Source of the DNA: Halorussus marinus
GTDB lineage: Archaea; Halobacteriota; Halobacteria; Halobacteriales; Haladaptataceae
Assembly: GCF_004765795.1 (NCBI RefSeq)
Contig: NZ_SBIV01000007.1
Location: 62,001 to 126,000, forward strand
DNA: 64,000 nt
Reading direction: 5' to 3'
This document shows, piece after piece, positions 8,940 through 17,254 of this stretch. A program made the translations under genes and the position numbers. Under the pieces are notes generated by a model. The model was given only the letters and a program-made list of their open reading frames with translations. It had not been told where the DNA came from and searched no databases. Position 1 is the first letter of the stretch, and each line of letters begins with the position of its first letter.

Positions 8940-11375
8940 TCAGTCCGAGTGTGCGGGAGATCCAAGTTGATCGTTGCCTTCGCTAGAGTCGGTTGCAGCC
9001 ACCTGATCACCGTTCGCCGAGAGCAGGTGGCGCTTCGAGTTGAAGACGACGATGAGACTACTGACCGCCATCATAACGGCGGCGATCAACGGCGTGATCA
9101 CGCCAGTCATTGCCAGTGGAAGCGCGATCGCGTTGTAGCCAGCCGCCCAGAGCAGGTTCTGTTTGATTCGGCCTCGTGTTTCACTCGCCAGCTCGAAGAC
9201 CTCAGGAACGGCGTCGAGACGGTCGTCCAGTACTACCGCGTCGGCCGCCTCGATCGCCAGATCGGTGCCGCTCGAGACCGCGATCCCGAGGTCTGCGCTC
9301 GCGAGGGCGGGCGCGTCGTTCGTTCCATCGCCGATCATTGTCGTCGTCCCGCGCTCCCGGAGACCCTGGACGATCGCTTCCTTGGACTCGGGGCGCACGC
9401 CTGCAAATACGTGATCGATCGCTGGATGGTTTGCAAATGTTTCGGTCATCCGTTCGTCGTCGCCGGTCAGCACGACGATTTCCCGGTCCGCATCCGTGAG
9501 ATCGGAAACCACGCGTTCCCAGTTCTCACGCGGCGTATCTCGGACCGAGACGATCCCCTGGACGACACCCTCCCAGGCAATCGCCGTCGGATGATTGCCC
9601 GATTCGTAGGCGTCCGTGACGGCTGTCTCGATCTCTGCAGGTATCGTCCACTCGTCGGCGTCAAAGGAGTCTGGATGGCCGATAACCACGCGGGTATCGT
9701 CGACGAGGGCTGACACGGTACGGTCGGCGCTCTCGAAACGCGACACAGAGCGTGTGGTCGGCGGGGCGGCATCGTCGATCGCAGCGGCGATGGGGTGGCT
9801 CGACCGGCGTTCGACGGCGGCCGCCATCGCAAGCACTTCGTCAGGATCGTCGCCAGCGACGTCCACAAGCTCCATCTCCCCCGTGGTGAGCGTCCCAGTC
9901 TTGTCGAACACGACGACCGCGGAGTCGTCGATCCGCTCGAGCACTGTCTCGTTGAGAACGAGTATGCGATTATCGGTGGCATCGCGGGTGGCCGCCGCGA
10001 GTGCAAGCGGGGTCGCGATCCCGAGCGAGCACGGACACGAGACCACTAACACAGAGACACCGACCATTATAGCTGTATTCGGGTCGTTGCCGAGGACGAA
10101 CCAGCCAGTGGCAGTTAGCACGGCAAGCCCGAGTACGAACGGAACGAACAGTACCGCAAAGCGGTTGACAATATGCTGGACACCCGTCGCAGAACTCTTG
10201 ACGTTCCAGAGGAGTTCGACGAGGCGATCCATCGTGCTGGTGTTTTCTGGACCAACTTCGACGACAACCGCATTGTCTGTGGGGATCGACCCGCCGAGTA
10301 CAGTGTCCCCGACGGATTTCCGTTGCGGGAGAGATTCACCTGTGACGAGTGCCTCGTCGATCGCGGCAGTCCCGTCGACAATCTGGCCGTCGACTGGGAC
10401 CCGTTCGCCAGGTTTGACTAACAGGTGATCGCCAGGCTCACACGCTTCAATGTCGATGGTTTCGGTGGCCTCGCTGTCGTCGTCGAGCCGGCGGGCGTCA
10501 TCGACGCGTGAATCTGTGAGGTCAGCGCGATTGCCGAGTGCAGCGCGTTTGACCCGTGACTCAATATGGTTGCCGATAGTGACGATCGCGAGCACCATCA
10601 CTGCGACGTCGAAGTACGGGTCGCGCCCGCCCGTGAGGTAGGTGGCCAGCGAGTAGAGGTACGCTGCGAGCACCGCGATGGCGATCAACACGTCCATGTT
10701 CGGGCGACCGACTTTCAGGCTCACATAGGCCCCACGGAAGATCGGATATCCCAACCCGATGACGATGAGCGTACTCCAGACAGCGAGGGGCGCGAACACC
10801 ATCGCCTCAACGGTACTCCCGTAGAGAAAGCTCTCGGGATAGATGCCGAGGTATACCGGATAGATGAACAGGACGTAGAGAATCAACACGGGCATCATCA
10901 GTACCGCCGCGAGCACTGCACGGTATTTGCCGAACTCGACGCGCGAACGCAGCGAGTCGTTTTCCTCGTCAGGACCGTGGGCCTGATAGCCCAGTCGACT
11001 GAGTGCAGCGGAGATCGCGTTACGGTCGATCTGGGCAGGATCGTACACCACCTGCGCCATTTCAGTGGCGTAGCTCGCACGCGCCTCGTGAACACCGTCC
11101 TCTTCCTCGGCAAGGAGTTCGATGAATCCTTCGCAGGTCTGACAGTGCATTCCGTCGATCGAGAGGTAAGCCGTTTCGGCATCCTCGGGGACATCCGGTC
11201 GAGAATCCTCAGCCTCGACGCGGTCACGGACGGCCGCAATCGAGAGGTCGACGTCCTCACCGTTGTCAACCAGGCGTGCGACCTCTAGACAGCCCCCACA
11301 GCAGAATTCGCCGTCGATGGCCTCGTCGATGATTGGGTCTTCGGCGGGGAGGTCACAGAGTGTGCAGGTGGACAT
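8940..11375 (-). CDS. Copper-type P-type ATPase (CopA/FixI-like)
   Basis: An 811-residue P1B ATPase. Domains in order: an N-terminal cysteine-rich metal-binding module (CTLCDLPAEDP, then CCGGC), as in FixI/CcoI proteins; one HMA domain with MHCQTC at about residue 73; the membrane region with the transport motif SCPCSLGIATPL; the phosphorylation site DKTGTLTTG; and the hinge GDGTNDAPAL. The CPC motif and cysteine-rich N-terminus point to Cu(I). FixI-type pumps feed copper to haem-copper oxidase assembly. The ATG at 11375 follows the stop of the SafE-like gene by one base, so the two form an operon. Confidence 0.9.
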   Translation of the reverse strand: MSTCTLCDLPAEDPIIDEAIDGEFCCGGCLEVARLVDNGEDVDLSIAAVRDRVEAEDSRPDVPEDAETAYLSIDGMHCQTCEGFIELLAEEEDGVHEARASYATEMAQVVYDPAQIDRNAISAALSRLGYQAHGPDEENDSLRSRVEFGKYRAVLAAVLMMPVLILYVLFIYPVYLGIYPESFLYGSTVEAMVFAPLAVWSTLIVIGLGYPIFRGAYVSLKVGRPNMDVLIAIAVLAAYLYSLATYLTGGRDPYFDVAVMVLAIVTIGNHIESRVKRAALGNRADLTDSRVDDARRLDDDSEATETIDIEACEPGDHLLVKPGERVPVDGQIVDGTAAIDEALVTGESLPQRKSVGDTVLGGSIPTDNAVVVEVGPENTSTMDRLVELLWNVKSSATGVQHIVNRFAVLFVPFVLGLAVLTATGWFVLGNDPNTAIMVGVSVLVVSCPCSLGIATPLALAAATRDATDNRILVLNETVLERIDDSAVVVFDKTGTLTTGEMELVDVAGDDPDEVLAMAAAVERRSSHPIAAAIDDAAPPTTRSVSRFESADRTVSALVDDTRVVIGHPDSFDADEWTIPAEIETAVTDAYESGNHPTAIAWEGVVQGIVSVRDTPRENWERVVSDLTDADREIVVLTGDDERMTETFANHPAIDHVFAGVRPESKEAIVQGLRERGTTTMIGDGTNDAPALASADLGIAVSSGTDLAIEAADAVVLDDRLDAVPEVFELASETRGRIKQNLLWAAGYNAIALPLAMTGVITPLIAAVMMAVSSLIVVFNSKRHLLSANGDQVAATDSSEGNDQLGSPAHSD

Positions 11376-11376
11376 G

Positions 11377-12228
11377 TTACGCAACCGCCTCCGAGCCGGA
11401 GATTGGTTGATAGTACGGGATGTCGGGCAACGGGAGCACGACGCCAAACCGCATGAGCCCCATCGCTAACAGGACGTATCCGAGCCCAATGAACAACACA
11501 CCGAGTCCATAGTGGACCACCTGTCGCTGGCGGGCGCTTACTGACTGGATCACCGTTCCGTAGAGGAACACACTAGGAATCGTCCCGAGCCCAAGCGCGG
11601 CGAGCGAGAGGAGACCATATACAGGCGAGCCCTGTGCGAACGCATACAGGAATGCGGGATAGAGAAGCATACACGGCAACAACCCATGAAGCGCGCCAAG
11701 CCCGACGATGCCGATGCCGTTGACCCAGCGGTCGATCCGTGTCGAGATCACTGTGTAGGTTCGCGCGAATACTGATCCGATACCAGTATCGGCAATCACA
11801 CCTTCGACGGCTCCTTGTTGGTAGCCGGCCAATCGGGTGATCCCCATCCCGAGGATTGCCACGCCGATGCAGATGCCGACGACACCTTGGACTGGCCCGA
11901 GAATCCCGGCGAGCCCGATCGTCCCATAGAGCAGCGCGCCAGCAGCCCCGAAGACAGCCCCGATGAGGGCGTAGCTCATCGTCCGGCCGAGGTTGAACAG
12001 CGCGTGCTGCCGCACTTCATAGAGAGTGAGTGCGCCAGACCAGCGGTCGTCGGTTTCCATACGCTCGGCGTAGGTTGCAACGAGCGGGCCGCACATTCCA
12101 ATACAGTGTGCACCGCCGAGGAGACCAATCAGAAAAAACACCACCAGTCCGTAGCCACTCGCGATGCCGATCTCACTCAGTTGTACTAGGACTGCCGAGA
12201 TCATACTCACGGCTGGCAAAGCCAGCAT
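11377..12228 (-). CDS. SafE/TauE-like (DsbD-2 type) membrane protein
   Basis: A 283-residue protein with about six membrane segments. It carries the conserved GGAHCIGMCGPLV motif at about residues 38-50, whose His and two Cys could bind metal, and a second-half counterpart GALHGLLPCMLLYPA. This is the UreH/SafE-like branch often annotated as sulfite exporter TauE/SafE. In bacteria this branch commonly sits with FixI/CcoI copper pumps, and here it is directly upstream of such a pump, one base apart. A role in copper handling for oxidase assembly is therefore more likely than sulfite export; this is inference from context. Confidence 0.82.
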   Translation of the reverse strand: MLALPAVSMISAVLVQLSEIGIASGYGLVVFFLIGLLGGAHCIGMCGPLVATYAERMETDDRWSGALTLYEVRQHALFNLGRTMSYALIGAVFGAAGALLYGTIGLAGILGPVQGVVGICIGVAILGMGITRLAGYQQGAVEGVIADTGIGSVFARTYTVISTRIDRWVNGIGIVGLGALHGLLPCMLLYPAFLYAFAQGSPVYGLLSLAALGLGTIPSVFLYGTVIQSVSARQRQVVHYGLGVLFIGLGYVLLAMGLMRFGVVLPLPDIPYYQPISGSEAVA

Positions 12229-12311
12229 AGATTAGAGTATACCACCCGTCCTGTGTAGTTGGTTTCGGTTCGGGCCGTGACTTCGAAGGTCACTGATGAG
12301 AGTGAATGTTA

Positions 12312-12333
12312 CCCCGCGCACGGTGGCGCGGGG
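12312..12333 (-). repeat. Right-end hairpin of the TnpB element
   Basis: The stem is CCCCGCGC (12312-12319) paired with GCGCGGGG (12326-12333), with loop acggtg. In IS200/IS605 elements the right-end region downstream of tnpB gives the omega RNA that guides TnpB, so the RNA is expected to run leftward through this hairpin. Confidence 0.75.
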
Positions 12334-12343
12334 AATCCTGCTC

Positions 12344-13585
12344 TCACGAGGGCAGGCTTCCTGTTTCGATGACGTGACGTGCAGACACAAACTCAAACTG
12401 AGTCGTGTCCGTAGCGGTCACAGTCTCCACAGGCGTGTCTTCGGGCCATCCCAGCCCTAGTTCAGCAAAGCCGCGTTGGAGGATGTTCATTGCCGCGTTC
12501 GCATCTCTGTCCGTCTCGAACCCACAACTCGGACAGGAGTGTTCCCGAACCCAGATTGGCTTCAGCGTCGCCACATCACATCGGGCGCACTCCTTCGTGG
12601 TTCCCTTCGTCTCGACCTGCACGACGTGTGTGCCGTACAAGTTTGCTTTGTATTCAAGAATCTGGATGAACTGTCGCCATGCCGCATCCTGCTTGTTGCG
12701 AGCGTTGCCGTCGCCCTGAAGCATCCTCTTTACGTCGAGGTCTTCCACGAACACGGCGTCGTACTCGTTGACGAGCCACGTCGTAAGTTTGTGCTGATAG
12801 TCCAGTACTTTCCGGCGAATCCGGTACTTCACTTTGGCGACCTTCTGGCGTTGCTTCTCGTAGTTGCGACTCCCGTGGTCTTTCCGCGAGAGTTTTCGTT
12901 GCTCGCGCCGCAGACACTCGTAGTCGTCTTCGAGATCGAGCCAATCCACGGTTTTGCCATCGCTGGTATGGATGTAGTTCAGGATACCGAGGTCAATCCC
13001 GACGCTATTGCTCGCATCCAGCGAGTCAACGTCGGGCTTCTCGGGGAGGTCGGCGTCTTCGGTTTCCAGCCCGAAGGAGACGAACCACTCGCCAGTCGTC
13101 TCTTTTTTGAATGTGACTTCTTTGATGGTGGCGTGGTCTGGAATCGATCGGGAGTATCGGATTTTCACCCAGCCGATTTTACTGAAGCGGACGTATGCGT
13201 ACTTGTCGTGGCCCCTCTTTTCATCGAGGTCGAAACCAGACTGATTGTACGTCACGCTTCGATATTCGGCGGGTGCTTGCCGTTTGAGACGACCGACGCT
13301 GTACCCCTTTTCTTTGAGTTCACTCAGGACGGTGAGATTGTGATGGAAGCGGGCGACGGTGGCTTGTGCGGCCTTCGAGTGTAGTTCACCGAACACCGGC
13401 CACCGTTGCTTCCACTCAGGGAGTTTGTTGTTCTGGTCGTACTCACTCGGCCTGTCGTCTTCGGGACTGTTCTCGTAGTCCCAGCGGACGTGGTTGTAGA
13501 GTTGGCGATGAACATCGAGATGGTGTTCCAGTCGTTCCGCTACCTCTTGTGTCGGATAGGCGTGGTAGCGGTGACTGTATTCCAT
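12344..13585 (-). CDS. tnpB: TnpB-type RNA-guided endonuclease
   Basis: A 413-residue protein from an ATG at 13585, the normal TnpB length. The RuvC catalytic residues are present: Asp in SVGIDLGILNYI, Glu in VFVEDLDVKRM and Asp in TDRDANAAMN. The zinc finger between them is complete (CARCD, then CPSCG). Family members form a ribonucleoprotein with an RNA from the element's right end and cut DNA beside a short motif. An in-frame upstream extension to 13720 lies across the left-end hairpin and is not coding. All key residues are intact, so the nuclease is probably active. Confidence 0.9.
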   Translation of the reverse strand: MEYSHRYHAYPTQEVAERLEHHLDVHRQLYNHVRWDYENSPEDDRPSEYDQNNKLPEWKQRWPVFGELHSKAAQATVARFHHNLTVLSELKEKGYSVGRLKRQAPAEYRSVTYNQSGFDLDEKRGHDKYAYVRFSKIGWVKIRYSRSIPDHATIKEVTFKKETTGEWFVSFGLETEDADLPEKPDVDSLDASNSVGIDLGILNYIHTSDGKTVDWLDLEDDYECLRREQRKLSRKDHGSRNYEKQRQKVAKVKYRIRRKVLDYQHKLTTWLVNEYDAVFVEDLDVKRMLQGDGNARNKQDAAWRQFIQILEYKANLYGTHVVQVETKGTTKECARCDVATLKPIWVREHSCPSCGFETDRDANAAMNILQRGFAELGLGWPEDTPVETVTATDTTQFEFVSARHVIETGSLPS

Positions 13586-13647
13586 TGACGTCTGTTGATT
13601 ACCGATGTGTTCACTTAATGGTTTGTACCACGAGTTGTCGGCTTCAT

Positions 13648-13669
13648 CCCCGACCACGGCGGGTCGGGG
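13648..13669 (-). repeat. Left-end hairpin of the TnpB element
   Basis: The stem is CCCCGACC (13648-13655) with GGTCGGGG (13662-13669) and loop acggcg. It mirrors the right-end hairpin in stem length and loop sequence, as expected for subterminal palindromes recognised by a Y1 transposase supplied elsewhere. Confidence 0.7.
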
Positions 13670-13687
13670 TATTCGCCTCGCTGACCA

Positions 13688-13696
13688 GTATAAATA
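13688..13696 (+). promoter_or_regulatory. TATA box of the amidase gene
   Basis: The sequence agtataaat lies about 30 bases before the amidase ATG at 13726, so transcription would start within a few bases of the start codon. It lies just outside the left-end hairpin of the TnpB element. Confidence 0.6.
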
Positions 13697-13725
13697 GGAA
13701 CACACAGCCCGAATGTTCATTAGAT

Positions 13726-15171
13726 ATGCCCGAATTCATGCAGCGATCGGCACGGGAACTTGCGTCTGAAATCCGTACTGGACGTCTATCTGCCCTTGCC
13801 CTCCTCGAGTCAACCCTAGAGCGTATCGGAGCAATCGATGATTTGAACGCGTTCATCACGATCACTGAGAAATCGGCACGGGAGCGTGCTCACGCGGCCG
13901 ACGCTGCAGCGGCCCGTGGAGAAGACCTCGGCCCACTTCACGGTGTGCCAGTCGCAATCAAAGATCTTCGGAGCCGGAAAGAGGGTGTCAGGAATACAAT
14001 GGGACTCGCACCATTGGCCGATAACGTGGCCGACGAGGATTCCATCACAGTCGAACGACTAGAAGCTGCCGGTGCCGTCATCGTCGGTACGACCAACACA
14101 CCGGCACTCGGTCACACTATTAAGACAGAGAATCGGCTTGTTGGAGCGACCCCGACCCCGTTCGACCCCGATCATTCCGCTGGCGGCTCATCTGGTGGCT
14201 CGGCAGCGGCGCTTGCGGCGGGTATAGTACCGCTTGCCACCGGGTCGGATATCGGTGGCTCGCTCCGGGTTCCGGCCTCCTGTTGTAACGTCATCGGGCT
14301 GAAACCGACGTTCGGGCTTGTTCCCGAACGTATCCCATTCGACGGATTCGGCACCCACTCTCCATTTTTTGTGGGTGGGCCGATGGCACGAACAGTTGAG
14401 GACACAGCTCTCTTACTCGATGTCCTCGCAGGCTATGACGACCGAGACCCATTTAGTGTGCCCCGTTCAGAGACGGAATACGTCGAGGCCACTAACCGGC
14501 CGACTTCTGAGCTATCGGTTGCGTACAGTCCGAATCTGGATTTACAACCAGTTGCATCGGCAGTGCGTGAAACAGTTGATGCTGCCGTCACGGACCTAGC
14601 GGCCGGCGGTGCGACAGTCGATACTGTAGACGTCTCGCTCCCGTCGTATGAAGAGCTCTCGATGGCATACGTCACGCAGGTTGGCGCCTTCTTCAGTGCA
14701 TTCGCTCAACAAATCGAAGACCGGTACGACATCGACTTCGAGACGGCAGATGTCGAAGACACGGTTCGATCGACGATCGCATTAGGAACAGAGACCGACG
14801 CTGCCGACAATCGATTACAGAACGCGCCACGGACTGATGCATACGATGGCATTCAGGACGCGCTGACTGGCTACGACGTTCTCGTGACACCCACTCTTAC
14901 CGTCCCACCGTTCAGCAAGCATCTCACCGACGGCTATCCAACGGAAATCAACGGTCAATCCGTGATTGGTGTCCCGACAGACGTGATGTTGACATGGGTG
15001 TTCAATATGACTGGCCACCCTGTGGCGTCAGTTCCTGCTGGGATTACCGACAACGGGCTTCCAGTTGGATTACAGATTGTTGGCCGGCGGTTTGCTGAAG
15101 CAGATATTTTGAGCGTCGCTGCAGCGCTTGAACGATGCCGGCCGTGGATGGATCAGTATCCTGTACGGTGA
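13726..15171 (+). CDS. Amidase (amidase signature family)
   Basis: A 481-residue protein of the amidase signature family. The Ser-cisSer-Lys triad is visible: Lys in VAIKDLR (about residue 77), the serines of AGGSSGGSAAALAAG (about 150-164) and SDIGGSLRVPAS. It hydrolyses an amide bond; the substrate is not evident. GatA is less likely, since no gatB or gatC lies nearby. The ATG at 13726 was chosen because family homology starts here (MPEFMQRSARELAS) and a TATA box sits at the right distance. The longer in-frame extension runs over the TnpB element. Confidence 0.85.
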   Translation: MPEFMQRSARELASEIRTGRLSALALLESTLERIGAIDDLNAFITITEKSARERAHAADAAAARGEDLGPLHGVPVAIKDLRSRKEGVRNTMGLAPLADNVADEDSITVERLEAAGAVIVGTTNTPALGHTIKTENRLVGATPTPFDPDHSAGGSSGGSAAALAAGIVPLATGSDIGGSLRVPASCCNVIGLKPTFGLVPERIPFDGFGTHSPFFVGGPMARTVEDTALLLDVLAGYDDRDPFSVPRSETEYVEATNRPTSELSVAYSPNLDLQPVASAVRETVDAAVTDLAAGGATVDTVDVSLPSYEELSMAYVTQVGAFFSAFAQQIEDRYDIDFETADVEDTVRSTIALGTETDAADNRLQNAPRTDAYDGIQDALTGYDVLVTPTLTVPPFSKHLTDGYPTEINGQSVIGVPTDVMLTWVFNMTGHPVASVPAGITDNGLPVGLQIVGRRFAEADILSVAAALERCRPWMDQYPVR

Positions 15172-15276
15172 ACTGACCAGTCATCGGTGGCTGACACAGC
15201 GTCTGAATCTCTTGAGCAGTTCCCGAGATCAAACACAGTAACTGGTTTTCTCATTGTGCGAAATTATTTTTCATTC

Positions 15277-15690
15277 CTATAGAAGACTGCTTACTATATC
15301 AGCGAGATATACTTGGACAGCCCCAAATGTGACTCGCATAGTAGCGGCCCCAAATCCAAGAGCGATGAAACTCATAATGACAACGAAATTGGCCTTCGAA
15401 TCGTTGGGGCTAAGCAGGAGCGTGAGTACAGCAAGCGTTCCCGCCATCGTACTGATGAAGAATCCTGCCAGAAATGACAAACCCGTGAAAAATGGGTCAG
15501 TGAAATCCATCACGGAGTACGCTGGATCATAGATCCCGACGACGGATAAGCTAAAGCCGATGACGACGTATCCAACAAAGCAGATAGTAACGAGGAAAGC
15601 CCCGGGGCTAGCAAGTTGATACAGTCGAAATAGTCCTCGTTCAAGCGGGGTGGTTGGCTGTCGAATCCGTCTGAATGGTCGATGATCCAT
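15277..15690 (-). CDS. Small membrane protein of unknown function
   Basis: A 137-residue protein with an N-terminal charged stretch (MDHRPFRRIRQPTTPLERG) and about four hydrophobic segments. I do not recognise the family. The start at 15690 was chosen because it lies five bases after the glutamate dehydrogenase stop; the longer frame runs into that gene. It is probably cotranscribed with gdh. A functional link to glutamate metabolism is not shown. Confidence 0.6.
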   Translation of the reverse strand: MDHRPFRRIRQPTTPLERGLFRLYQLASPGAFLVTICFVGYVVIGFSLSVVGIYDPAYSVMDFTDPFFTGLSFLAGFFISTMAGTLAVLTLLLSPNDSKANFVVIMSFIALGFGAATMRVTFGAVQVYLADIVSSLL

Positions 15691-15694
15691 CTCC

Positions 15695-17002
15695 CTACGG
15701 CCAGAGCCCCCGCGCCTCGTGGGCTTCAGCGATTCGTGAGAGTGCGACAATATAGGCAGCATCGCGCCACGTGACGTCGCGGTTCTCGTATTCGTCTTTG
15801 ACTGCTCGCCAGGCAGCCTGCATCTCCGCTTCGAGTTCATCGTTGACTCGTTCGAGCGACCACGCTCGCCGATTAATGTCCTGGAGCCACTCGAAATAAC
15901 TCACCGTGACACCGCCTGCGTTGGCGAGAATATCGGGAATCACGGCGACATCCCGGTCGGCGAGAATCGAATCAGCCGTAGACGTCGTCGGGCCGTTCGC
16001 GCCCTCGACGACGAGATCGGCGGCGATTGCTTCCGCGTTCTCTTTCGTGATCACGTTCCCCAGGGCGGCCGGAATGAGGACATCGACGTCGAGGGTGAGA
16101 AGCTCCTCGTTCGAAATCACGGTGTCCGCGTACGTGGTGACGGCTTCCGGCTCTTCGTCGTGGGACGGAACTGAAGCTGTATCGATTCCGTCCGGCTCGT
16201 ACATCGCTCCATTCACATCGCTGATCGCGACGATGGTCGCGCCCCACTTGTCGAGGAGTCGGGCCGCATTCGCTCCGACGCTCCCGTACCCCTGAACTGC
16301 CACAGTGGTCTCATCGAGCGGCTGGTCGTAGTACTCGCAGACCAACTGTGTGATGATCGCAACGCTCCGTCCGGGGGCTTCTTCACGCCCTTCGCTGCCG
16401 CCGACCACTGGCGGTTTTCCGGTGACGACGCCCGGTGTTGTCTCGCCTTCCTGCATCGAGTACGCGTCCATCAACCACGCCATCGTCTGCGGATCCGTCC
16501 CCATATCCGGAGCGGGGATATCTTGGTTGGGCCCGATAACGTCGCGAATTTCTTGTGTGAACCGACGGGTGAGCCGCTCCTTCTCTTCCGGACTCAGCTC
16601 CTTCGGGTTGACCGCGACACCACCCTTGGCTCCGCCGAACGGGAGGTCCATGACGGCGCATTTCCAGGTCATCCACATGCCGAGGCCAACACACTCGTCT
16701 CTGGTCACGTCGGGGTGGTATCGCAACCCGCCCTTGTATGGCCCTCTGACGCTGTCGTGCTGCGCGCGGTAGCCCGTGAACACCTCGACCGTGCCGTCAT
16801 CCCGTTCGATGGGGATCGTCACCTCGTGGACCTTTTTGGGATATTTGAGCCGTTCGACGATGTTCTGGTCGATATCGAGATAGCTGGCAGCATGGTACAA
16901 CTGGCGGCGGGCGGTTTCGAGTGCCGATTCGGGTTCGGTCGAATCTGCCGCCTCGTCGCCTGACTCGTCGTGGGTGCTATCAGATTTCGATGCCATGGTC
17001 AT
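15695..17002 (-). CDS. gdhB: Glutamate dehydrogenase
   Basis: A 435-residue Glu/Leu/Phe/Val dehydrogenase. The catalytic-lysine region is [15 protein letters not shown] (about residues 117-131), and the dinucleotide-binding loop is [13 protein letters not shown]. It catalyses reversible oxidative deamination of glutamate to 2-oxoglutarate; cofactor preference is not obvious. The start overlaps the stop of the preceding 47-residue zinc-ribbon gene by four bases (ATGA), indicating coupled translation. A second in-frame ATG at 16996 is also possible. Confidence 0.92.
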   Translation of the reverse strand: MTMASKSDSTHDESGDEAADSTEPESALETARRQLYHAASYLDIDQNIVERLKYPKKVHEVTIPIERDDGTVEVFTGYRAQHDSVRGPYKGGLRYHPDVTRDECVGLGMWMTWKCAVMDLPFGGAKGGVAVNPKELSPEEKERLTRRFTQEIRDVIGPNQDIPAPDMGTDPQTMAWLMDAYSMQEGETTPGVVTGKPPVVGGSEGREEAPGRSVAIITQLVCEYYDQPLDETTVAVQGYGSVGANAARLLDKWGATIVAISDVNGAMYEPDGIDTASVPSHDEEPEAVTTYADTVISNEELLTLDVDVLIPAALGNVITKENAEAIAADLVVEGANGPTTSTADSILADRDVAVIPDILANAGGVTVSYFEWLQDINRRAWSLERVNDELEAEMQAAWRAVKDEYENRDVTWRDAAYIVALSRIAEAHEARGLWP

Positions 17003-17142
17003 TCGAGCGGCATTCGACGGTTTCGCATCGGGCCGCTACAGTCGGGACACTGGCCCGGGCTATCCTCCGCGATGATGATTTTGCCACATTCGAAGCACTC
17101 GTAGGGGGTTTCTTCGTCTGATTCAGGGTCGACATCTTTCAT
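16999..17142 (-). CDS. 47-residue rubrerythrin-like zinc-ribbon protein
   Basis: Reading leftward from an ATG at 17142 gives a 47-residue acidic protein with two CxxC knuckles (ECFECGK and QCPDCSG), ending NRRMPLE. Small rubredoxin/rubrerythrin-like proteins of this type are common in haloarchaea. The gene overlaps gdhB by four bases. The role is unknown; a metal-binding or redox partner is possible. Confidence 0.8.
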   Translation of the reverse strand: MKDVDPESDEETPYECFECGKIIIAEDSPGQCPDCSGPMRNRRMPLE

Positions 17143-17254
17143 TGTGAGTTCACGAGTGCCGCCAGGCGGAGTGGCGCACTCTATAAGGTGTAATAAGTGT
17201 ATAAGGAAATACTCGGCAGTTGATTACCAAACAGCACTCCAACCAGTGGATTTG

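Larger units (their letters stand above)
12312..13669 (-). mobile_element. IS200/IS605-group, IS1341-type element (TnpB only)
   Basis: The outer limits given are the two terminal hairpins; the true ends lie a few bases further out and cannot be fixed without an empty site. The element contains tnpB but no tnpA (Y1 transposase), so it cannot move by itself. The right-end hairpin lies just beyond the tnpB stop and the left-end hairpin lies about 60 bases before its start. Both have 8-bp stems and 6-base loops of similar sequence. It sits between the SafE-like gene and the amidase gene. Confidence 0.75.

Noticed and set aside
8925-11288. Long plus-strand open frames opposite the copper ATPase
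   Set aside because: They are rich in Arg and Ser, lack family features and are mirror frames of a clear 811-residue gene in GC-rich DNA.
13586-13720. N-terminal extension of TnpB upstream of 13585
   Set aside because: It reads through the left-end hairpin, and family homology begins at MEYSHRYHAYP.
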